A stretch of DNA of 64,000 nucleotides from Gentiana macrophylla (taxonomy: Eukaryota > Streptophyta > Magnoliopsida > Gentianales > Gentianaceae). Of this stretch, positions 56,114-64,000 are shown one piece after another. Positions within the stretch are counted from its first letter, which is position 1. Each line of letters begins with the position of its first letter. The position numbers and the translations under genes are program-made. The stretch spans positions 3,695,822-3,759,821 of the forward strand of contig CM047806.1 of the NCBI GenBank assembly GCA_026214975.1, given 5' to 3'. Below the pieces are notes generated by a model. That model did no database searches and was not told where the DNA came from. It saw only the letters and a program-made list of their open reading frames with translations.

Positions 56114-57634
56114 ATGGAGGAGGAATCCATCAAAAACCTCCTACATAAATTAAGCCTGCAAGAAGATTCAAAAATCATATCAAAAATCCAAAAAATTGAC
56201 TTATCCTCTGGTGTTCAAAAAAGTCAAAATAGCCTGTTGGGCAAGTTTATCTCTCTGAAAGAGATTCATATCAAGAACCTGCTACCAGCTCTAGAAAAGT
56301 CATGGTCAACAAAAAAGTTTAAGGCAATCAAGTTGGGTAAGAACTTCTATCAGATCATGTTCGATACTCCTGATGATTTGACAAGGGTACTTAACGACGG
56401 CCCTTGGTGTTTTGACGATGTTCTACTGGTCCTCAAGAGCTGGAGCTATACTCTTACAAGTGAAAGTGCTGAATTTGATGAATGTGCCTTTTGGATCCAA
56501 ATTTGGAAACTTCCTACACATTTCTATACTATTGATGTTGGAAAGAAGATAGCACAAGAGCTCTCAGACTGTTCTTTTATTCAGGTAAGGGAAGATTTTG
56601 GAACAAATCTTCCTCTTTTCAGATTCAAAGCCAAGGTTCAAGTTAATAAACCTTTACCCCAGCTTCTAACTCTCCTTCTTGATGAAGATTGTCAAAACTC
56701 TTCCCAATCTACTCCCCACCATGTTTTGTTTCAATATGAAAGACTCCCCCACTTCTGTTACTTCTGTGGTATTATGGGCCATACTGCTAGAAGTTGCCCT
56801 TCTGTTATTGATGAGTTTAACCAAGAAGATGAAGAACAATTTATGTTTGGGGTCTGGCTCAATGCACCGCGTAAAACCAAGCTCATTCAGGAAGTACGAC
56901 TATTAGACATGGAATTAACCCCGGTTAATTACCAGCCCAACTCATCCTCTTCCCAATCCCAGCCAAAAAATTCAAATTCCCAGCCCTTTTCCAGCCATAG
57001 TCAACCAGAAAAGACTTTTCAGTCCACTACCCGAGGTCAAACCACTCTCTCTCCTAAATCTTTGATCCCTTTCCCTGAACCTCGTATGCACACTACCCTA
57101 GAAAGCATAACGGACAAAAACTCTGAAACCCCACAGCCAACCCCCAACCACTTCCCTTTACCCTCTGGCAACACCATTGTCTTATCTGCTACCAGTCCCA
57201 TCCCAACTACCAATGCTTCTCATCCTGATAACAAAAAGCAAATATCAACGTCCTTGTCTGATCTCCCTATGACCTGTCACCCTCCTCACTTTTTTGACTG
57301 TGATGTCCCAATCAGTCACCCCCACTCACCAACTCAGCTTACTATCAGCCCAGATCCAAACCTTTCCCTTTCTCCCTCATCACCGACAAACAACCAATCT
57401 CCTCCTTCTTCTTCCTTGCCCACTTCTTCCACTGCTCTTAACAACTCAGCACACCTTCAACTAATCCAAGATATTTCTTCTAGAATTGCTTCTGCCCCTG
57501 TCACCCAAACCACAGCAACTTTCAAACGGCTAAAACAGGACCCTAGTAGGCCTCTTACTGATATCACCAATGTTGAACCAAGCTTGGGTAAAAGGAAAGA
57601 CTTTGGATCTGATGACTCTCCTACTGCAAAATAA
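56114..57634 (+). CDS. LINE ORF1 protein (DUF4283 + zinc knuckle)
   Basis: About 506 codons from ATG 56114 (MEEESIKNLLHKLSL). The frame extends 6 codons further to a GTG at 56096 that could be a mutated original ATG. Residues about 40-190 form the DUF4283 RNA-binding-like region (DDLTRVLNDGPWCFDD, FWIQIWKLPTHFY). A CCHC knuckle CYFCGIMGHTARSC lies at about residues 215-230. The C-terminal half is low-complexity, Pro/Ser/Thr-rich (SSSSQSQPKNSNSQPFSS). The frame is open throughout. ORF1 would coat the element RNA and form the transposition particle with ORF2. The stop is 59 bp before ORF2. Confidence 0.92.
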   Translation: MEEESIKNLLHKLSLQEDSKIISKIQKIDLSSGVQKSQNSLLGKFISLKEIHIKNLLPALEKSWSTKKFKAIKLGKNFYQIMFDTPDDLTRVLNDGPWCFDDVLLVLKSWSYTLTSESAEFDECAFWIQIWKLPTHFYTIDVGKKIAQELSDCSFIQVREDFGTNLPLFRFKAKVQVNKPLPQLLTLLLDEDCQNSSQSTPHHVLFQYERLPHFCYFCGIMGHTARSCPSVIDEFNQEDEEQFMFGVWLNAPRKTKLIQEVRLLDMELTPVNYQPNSSSSQSQPKNSNSQPFSSHSQPEKTFQSTTRGQTTLSPKSLIPFPEPRMHTTLESITDKNSETPQPTPNHFPLPSGNTIVLSATSPIPTTNASHPDNKKQISTSLSDLPMTCHPPHFFDCDVPISHPHSPTQLTISPDPNLSLSPSSPTNNQSPPSSSLPTSSTALNNSAHLQLIQDISSRIASAPVTQTTATFKRLKQDPSRPLTDITNVEPSLGKRKDFGSDDSPTAK

Positions 57635-57693
57635 ACTAAGCTACCTAATGCTCCTGGTCCGGTGGGTGCTGCAATGCAGCCCCACCCATCATC

Positions 57694-60600
57694 ATGAATA
57701 TCATGTGCTGGAACTGCCGGGGCTTAGGCAACCCCAACGCAGTTCCTAGTTTAAAATGCCTGGTAAAGCTCTCCTCCCCCTTCCTTCTTTTCCTCTCAGA
57801 AACAAAACTTTCAAAACACGCTATGAATTATGTTCGTCTTCGTCTTGGGTTTGCCTCTGGTTATCATGTTAGTAGTGATGATACCAGGGGATGGCTCTCC
57901 TTAATGTGGAATGACTCCACGCCAGTCACTATCTTATCTTCTTCGTTAGGACATATTGATGCCCGTGTTACCTACAATCAGAGCTCCTTCCACTTTACTG
58001 GTTTCTATGGAAGTCCTTATAGAGAACTGAGAACTCAGTCATAGACTCTCCTAAGAAGGCTCAGATCTCCCACTGATCAACTTTGGCTCTGCGCTGGGGA
58101 TTTCAATGAGATTATGTTCCCTGCTGAGAAGACTGGTACTAATCCTAGACCTAGACCTCTCATGGAAAATTTCAGATCTGCTGTATCTGACTGCGACCTC
58201 AATGATCTGGGCTTTTCCGGAGTTCCTTTTACCTGGACTGATGGTAGAACCACCAATTCAACTTCAGCAAGACTAGATAGAGCCTTCGCCAATTCCTCTT
58301 GGATAACCCTCTTCCCTAACTACTCCGTCACTCACCTCTCAGCCTCCAGAAGTGATCATCTACCCATTCTCATCTCTGATCAAACTTCCCCCTCCCTTAA
58401 AAAGAAAAGACAACACATTCCCCGTTTTGACCCTTTTTGGCTCCAAGATGCTGACTGTAAGGAGATTACTGAGCAGATTTGGAAGGATAATAAGCATGTT
58501 AGCAGCAAAGACTTTGCAGACGGTATCAGAATGGTAAGGGATTCTTTAAGAACTTGGAGCAAGGGTAAGTATGGCAAACTTGGCAAGTTAATTGAAGATG
58601 CTCAAAACCAACTCAAAGCATTTCAGTCTGTCCAGAACCCTGATCATTCTGCAGTAAGGAACATTATGAACAAACTTGACCACCTACTCAACATTCAAGA
58701 GGACTATTGGAAGCAAAGAGGAAGATGTGATTGGCTCAAACTTGGGGATAGAAATACCACTTTCTTCCACAAGAAAGCTACTAGAAGGAAAGAGAAAAAC
58801 TTGATTCTCTCACTTACAACTAACACTGGAGAGATCCTCACAGGCGAGAAGGAGTTGCTGAAACATGCAAGAGAGTATTATTCTAACCTTTTTGCTTCTT
58901 GTACTTCTCATGCAGGTACCTCCAATTCTGATGTCCTTGATGTTCTTAATCAGCTACCTATTTCTCAGTTATCAGCAACCCAACAAAGTTTCCTCATTTT
59001 GCCTTACACTGCTGATGAAATCACTAGGGCCATTAAACAACTACCAGGAAGAAAATGCCCTGGTCCAGATGGGATGCAAGCTATCTTTCTAAAACAGCAT
59101 TGGGATATCTACCAATTTGATATGCTTCCGTTTTTCTTGGATGTACTCAACAATGGTGCAGATCTAGCAGCAGTCAATGATACCCTAATCACCCTCATCC
59201 CTAAGACTTCACAAGCAGCTTCCCTCAAAGATTTCAGGCCTATATCTTTGAGCAACACTATCTACAAGGTAATCTCCAAAGTCCTTGCTAATAGATTAAA
59301 GAGAACCCTGGACACTGTTATTGGGGAATCACAGTCAGCTTTTCTAAAGGGTCGACTAATAACTGACAATGCCATATCAGCTTTTGAGGCCTTCCATTCA
59401 CTTAATGGAAACAGTAAGATTTGTAACGAACAAATGGCAATCAAGTTGGACATGATGAAGGCTTTTGATAGAATAGAGTGGGGTTATTTAGAAAGAATCC
59501 TTACCATAATGGCTTACCCCGCAGGCTTTGTCAATCTGATAATGAATTGCGTAACAACATGCAACTTCCAGGTCCTGGTTAATGGTCAACAATCTGAGCC
59601 CTTCTATCCTACGAGGGAAATTAGACACGGGGACCCCTTGTCCCCCTTCCTGTTCATTATCTGCTCTGAAGGGCTTTCTGCACTTATAAATCATGCCATT
59701 ATTACTGGGAACCTTGTTCCCTTCAGATTTGGGAAAGCTGGACCTTGTCTATCTCATCTACTTTTTGCAGATGACAGCATCCTCTTCGCACAAGCCACCA
59801 ACAATAATGCTGATGAGATTGTCCGGATCCTACATTGCTATGAGGCTCTCTCTGGTCAGAAGGTGAATCTGGATAAATCTAGTGTGTTCTTTGGTAAGAA
59901 TCTGGACCCTAACCTGCAAAATCAGATTCTGTGCACTCTATCTATTCCTGCTGGGACAACAAATGGTAAGTATTTGGGGCTTCCATTCATGATTGGTAGA
60001 TCAAGGTATGAAATCTTCAAGTTTCTAAAAGACAGAATTTGGAAGAAGTTAAATGGTTGGAAGGCTCTTTACCTCACTAATGCTGGCAAAGAGATCTTAA
60101 TTAAGGCAGTTATTCAAGCAATCCCTGTTTATGTAATGCAATGTTTCTTACTACCTAATAAGCTTCTTAATGAAATTCTAAAAATGGTTAGGAACTTATG
60201 GTGGAACAACTGTCCTGACTCTTCTTCCTTAGCCTGGATCTCTTGGGATAAGATTTGTAAACCTAAGTGTCAAGGAGGCCTTGGTTTCAAAGATTTGCAA
60301 TTATTTAACAAAGCCCTTCTTGCAAAGCAGGTCTGGAGGATCATAAACCAGCCTCATTCCTTGGTGGCATCCATCCTGAAGTTCAAATACTTCAGAAAAT
60401 GTGACATTAATCAAGCCAAGGCAGGCTCAAGACCTTCCTTTGTATGGAGAAGTATCCTCTCTGGATTGGATCTCAATTTACAAGGTTCTAGATGGGTTGT
60501 GGAGGATGGGTCTAGCATTAGAATCTAGGAGCATCCTTGGGTTCCTCTAAAACCAAACTTCAAGATTACTAATAGAAATCAACCTACTGACATTCTCACT

Positions 60601-61764
60601 GTCAACCAGCTCATAAGTAACTATGAATGGGACCTTAACAAACTTCATTCCTTGTTCCTTCCTCATGAAATTGATGCTATCCGTTCTATCCCTATCAATC
60701 GCAGGCCTGTCAATGATCACCTAATCTGGCACTATACTAAAAATGGCAACTACACCGTTAAATCTGGATACACCTTAGCCTCTTCCAACCGAATGAAAGT
60801 TAGCTCTTCCGGAGAGACCTCAAATAAAGCTTTAAACAATAATCTTTGGAATTACCTGTGGGGAATGAAGATTCCTCCTAAGGTAAAATCCTTTCTCTGG
60901 AGGATTGCTTCAATGTCTCTACCAGTGGGGACAACTCTGAAAAGAAGGGGCATTTCTCATGGATGGTGCGGCTTGTGTGGTAACTCTGAGGAAACTTGGA
61001 CTCATTGCTTCTTCACTTGTGATTGGCTGAATGAATTGTGGACTTTGTTTCCCTCCTTCCAACCTCCTTTCCCATTCCTCCTTCCTTGATATTTGCCTCC
61101 TTTGCCGTGAGTTGAATTTAAAAGATATGGACATGTTCTGTATGATTCTCTGGTTTATTTGGTTGGCCAGAAATAATTTTACCTTCAATGGTGAAGTTCC
61201 CTCTGTGACCCGAATTTATCATCAGGCCCATTCCCTTCTTAACGCTTTCCGAAAATTAGCTTGCACCGGAGATGATGGCACTATCGTGATCCCCTTCCCT
61301 TCTAGATGGACCCGACCAAATTCTTGAACAATTAAAGTCAATGTGGATGCAGGCTTTAAGGATGGAATTGCTACTGCCGGGATTATTGTCAGAGATCACA
61401 CTGGTGGTCTCCTCGCAGCTTTATCCTTCAATCTCGGATCAATGGCCTCGGTTGAGCAGGCAGAATTAATGGCAATATCTGATGGTGTTATGGAAGCGGC
61501 AAGACTATGGAGTGGTGATGCAATTGTAGAATCTGACTCTCTTTGCTCTATTAGCCGTATCAATGGTGAAGAAGATGACTTTTCGCCCTTAGGATCATTG
61601 TCATGCAGATTCGATCTGCTTGTCGGTTCTTTTCCTCCTGCCGCTTCACCTTCATCAGACGCAGTGCTAATAGAGCTGCTGACATTTTAGCTAAATTAGG
61701 GTTTAATTTACCCTTAAATCTTGCAGGACGTTGTAATTGGGGTTTAACCCCCCTATTTCTATAA
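57694..61764 (+). pseudogene. LINE ORF2 (endonuclease, RT, RNase H), interrupted
   Basis: About 1,357 codons. The apurinic-type endonuclease (MNIMCWNCRGLGNPNA, LFLSETKLSK, CAGDFNEI, SRSDHLPIL) is followed by RT with DFRPISLSNTIYKVISKVL, LDMMKAFDRIEW and catalytic FADDS (59764-59778). Then come a zf-RVT region (SFLWRIASMSLPVGTTLKRR, WCGLCGNSEETWTHCFF) and an RNase H domain (VNVDAGFKDGIATAGI, EQAELMAISDGV). Three codons expected to be Trp are stops: TAG 58042, TAG 60526 and TGA 61325. Frame shifts occur near 61031-61089 (+1) and about 61600-61650 (back). The usual RQGDP motif reads RHGDP (59623-59637). The final stop is TAA 61762-61764. This would be the target-primed reverse transcription enzyme, now inactive. 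Confidence 0.93.
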
Positions 61765-61884
61765 CTTCAGCACTTTTGGCTGATATCTCTTAATTTAATG
61801 ATATCTTCCCTTTCAAAAAAAATGCATGCAAGTTTTAAATAATGAACCAGCTTTATAGTGGACGATCCCATAGACTCGACTTTG

Positions 61885-62027
61885 CCATGGTCGATACTCG
61901 GGGCTTGACTCGGATTTATCTTTACGGGTGGTTGAATGAAGTTGTCTCAGTAGGGCCATGGTCGATATACTCGGAGCTTGACTCGGATTTATCTTTACGC
62001 GCGGATGAATGAAGTTGCTTAGTAGGT
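61885..62027. repeat. 71 bp tandem duplication
   Basis: Two units (61885-61955 and 61956-62027) of CCATGGTCGATA.TCGG.GC then TTGACTCGGATTTATCTTTACG, differing by a few substitutions and a short indel. Confidence 0.9.
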
Positions 62028-62600
62028 ATGGCCTTCTCCCTTAAGCATTGCATTAACTCCACCTAGTATGAGTAAAATGATTGATACCTTTTTTGATAGA
62101 GTAAAATTGGCTAATGGGTTGGATTAAATTAAATTTATTAGTGGGTTGAATTTGATAAAACATCATAATCAAAATTCACTCTATCTATTTTTGTCACGTG
62201 CCAAATTTCCAATACTTGTAATAAGATCGACACGTGTCATTTTGAACCGAATAAGTGAAAAGAAAATATTATGTGTATATCAAAATAAACACAACATATC
62301 CTATACCATTAATAATAATGAGACCATCATGTATCATTGAGTTATACACCATAATTAATAGTGTAAAATGTGTTAGCACGTTGTTTTTGTGGTCCTTTTG
62401 GTTTGGACATAACATTACCTTAAAAAAAAAAAAAAACACAATTGAAACTTTTTTTTTAGATAAATGTTTGTGTCCGGTTTACGCCAAATTAAAAATAAAG
62501 AATATAAAGACACGGAGCGAAAGTGAAAATGAAATGCTGTTGAAAATAGGAAAAAATTAAAAAGCAATTGATTTAGCGAAGGGAAAAAAAATTGGAAAAA
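62028..62600. other. AT-rich non-coding stretch
   Basis: No supported frame or repeat end. Confidence 0.6.
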
Positions 62601-62607
62601 AAACGAG

Positions 62608-62675
62608 CAAGAACAGATTCGAACATGTAACCTAGGACTAACATTATACTTGCACAACCATCTGAGCTACATCTC
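62608..62675 (-). mobile_element. tRNA-derived SINE head or decayed tRNA-like unit
   Basis: The minus strand reads GTAGCTCAGATGGTTGTGCA (A box), then CTAGGTTACATGTTCGAATC (B box). The spacing suits Pol III promoters, but the arms do not close into a full cloverleaf. A T-rich tail follows on the minus strand. Confidence 0.45.
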
Positions 62676-62689
62676 ATTATGAGTCAGAA

Positions 62690-63650
62690 AGATACAAAAT
62701 ATTCCTTAATGTACTCAGTAGTCAAATATTAAAAAAAAACGAGTGTCATATAAGTGCTATTTCCCCCGTAACAGAAAAAAAAAAAGGTAGCAGATATATG
62801 CCAAACGATACAGAAACAAAGACAACTTGCTTTGCCTTCCCCTCCCATATAGCAATTAGCAGATGCAAAACTGCATAAATATACCTCCCATTGCCTCCTA
62901 AAGAACATTTCTTTCACTTTCTTTTTAACTTCCCAACGGAGTATATTCTTCTTCAGATTATTTTAACAAGCCAATATTGTAACTTGTTTTGAAAGACTGT
63001 CCAAACATATACGCATAATGAAAGAAAAAAAATTAAAAAAATAGGGGATTATCATTTGCACCATATCCAATCTGCTCATACATCACTCTACTTGTGCACC
63101 ACAATAGAATAGAATAGAATAGAACCTAGAACCTAGAACCTAGAACCGACTTTTCGTATGTTTGTTCTAGGTGAACTATCTAAGAAATTAGGGTTCATGT
63201 TTTAGACAAGGTGAAATCACAACTTGGTTAGAAAACACAATATAATCGAGATAGGAGTTGATACTTGTTAGGATAGGTGGATCAATCGCTCGTTTGTTCG
63301 TTATAATTTGAATTTAATCCCGTGAAACTTGAGTTGTTTAGTTTAGTTAAATCTTCTTATTGCATCTTAGGTTTAGTTGTAGTTTAAATTGTTCGCAACC
63401 CGTATCTTCCCTGGCTTTAGATTCATTCTTCTGTCCAGTTTTACATTCGTGTTATCTTTACTTTCAATCTCGTTTAGTTTTATTTGCTGTTTAGGTTAGT
63501 TTTCGTGACATAGTTTAGTTAGACAAAACTAGGATTAACAATCGTCGATTCCTCGTAAGATCGACCCGGTATCAACCTCTTTACTACGATCCTTGCACTT
63601 GAGGTAAGCCGGATTTATAAATATTATTACATGTTTATTTTGCATTAGAT
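62690..63650. other. Non-coding stretch with short simple repeats
   Basis: It includes (AATAG)n then (AACCTAG)n at about 63102-63147. At about 63545-63600 a TCGTAAGATCGACCC / TACTACGATCC segment resembles the inner end of gypsy LTRs. No gene seen. Confidence 0.5.
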
Positions 63651-63659
63651 AAATCCGTG

Positions 63660-64000
63660 AACAGCAGTCTGACCAAACTGTCTCCGATTTTCTCCATCCT
63701 GCCTCCAGTCAGTTTTATTTTAAAACTCATGCTTCGCTTCCGTCTCCTTCTCGGCTTGATAGTATACCTTTTTATTCCTAATTTAGCATACTATCCTGGA
63801 CACACCTACGAAACTCTACTTCACGTCGCAACGAATCGAGTAAAAAAAGTTTTTGCACATCCTTAACCCAATGGTCATCGGAACATGGCAAAAATAAAAA
63901 ACCTCAACCGTTTTAACGTTACTTTTATTTGACTCAAAGAAAAGAAAAAGAAAAAGAAAAAGAAAAAGATAAGGAAAATGATTAAAACCTAAAAACTACT
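63660..64000 (-). repeat. Second copy of the 41.2 kb gypsy-associated repeat, continuing past the window
   Basis: Matches 41190-41530 in the same orientation with a few differences (for example expansion of the GAAAAA run near 63950). By analogy a gypsy gag/protease frame may follow on the minus strand beyond 64000. Confidence 0.8.

Larger units (their letters stand above)
56030..61822 (+). mobile_element. L1-type LINE, nearly full length
   Basis: ORF1 and ORF2 lie in tandem, followed by a short 3' UTR with a terminal A-run (61815-61822). The 5' UTR start is uncertain (about 56030) and no convincing TSD was found. Endonuclease, RT and a C-terminal RNase H domain place it with the plant L1 lineages that carry RNase H. 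Confidence 0.9.

Noticed and set aside
62608..62675. Functional tRNA gene on the minus strand
   Set aside because: A and B boxes are present, but acceptor and anticodon stems do not pair, and the surroundings look like a SINE.

Overview
This window is nuclear DNA from a flowering plant, most likely a eudicot. It is AT-rich and dominated by transposable elements of typical plant families: Helitron, Ty1/copia, Athila-like Ty3/gypsy, L1-type LINE, SINE, Mutator, and Stowaway, Tourist and hAT MITEs. The only intact-looking host genes are two near-identical F-box/DUF295 genes. The species cannot be fixed from the sequence alone. All assignments rest on reading motifs, ends and target-site duplications (TSDs) by eye; no database search was run.

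Layout, 1-24 kb. From 1 to about 7.1 kb, minus strand, lies a decayed autonomous-type Helitron with a multi-exon RPA70-like gene and a frameshifted RepHel (Rep endonuclease plus PIF1-type helicase). A 3 kb AT-rich stretch with diverged internal duplications follows. A 2.6 kb non-autonomous Helitron with both ends legible lies at 10.48-13.05 kb, and a copia pol remnant at 13.1-13.9 kb. A complete copia element (two 734 bp LTRs, 5 bp TSD, broken gag-pol) occupies 14.2-20.2 kb. A paralogue of its empty insertion site lies at 21.3 kb. The first F-box gene is at 21.7-22.9 kb, followed by fragments of LINE-like and Helitron ends near 23.5-23.9 kb.

Layout, 25-43 kb. The 25-27 kb stretch holds a MITE cluster, including a Tourist nested in a Stowaway and a hAT MITE with an 8 bp TSD. 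Two adjacent minisatellites lie at 27.6-27.9 kb and SINE-like units near 29.1-29.6 kb. A 4.75 kb Pack-MULE (9 bp TSD, long inverted ends) spans 30.3-35.05 kb and carries the C-terminal exon of an ionotropic glutamate receptor. The second F-box copy, in a roughly 1.8 kb segmental duplication, is at 37.5-38.7 kb. Fold-back structures and an unidentified coding-like island lie at 39.1-40.7 kb. An Athila-like gypsy gag/protease frame with a tRNA-Asp-type primer site lies at 41.2-43.25 kb.

Layout, 43-64 kb. The gypsy LTR is split by a 9.1 kb copia-type non-autonomous element (LARD-like) at 43.85-53.0 kb. It has LTRs of about 1.79 kb, a TTACG TSD and a Met-tRNA primer site, but no recognisable coding region. 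Two opposed copia remnants occupy 54.1-55.5 kb, and a Stowaway lies at 55.7 kb. A nearly full-length LINE (ORF1 intact, ORF2 with three Trp-to-stop changes and two frame breaks) occupies 56.1-61.8 kb. The rest is simple repeats, a tRNA-derived SINE-like unit, and a second copy of the gypsy-associated repeat at the window end.

The genes do not form a pathway: the window is a nested transposon landscape around a duplicated F-box gene. The most interesting items are the copia-type LARD with a polypurine-tract-like octamer repeated seven times, the Pack-MULE with a captured receptor exon, the insertion/empty-site pair, and the patchy LTR divergence seen in both LTR elements.
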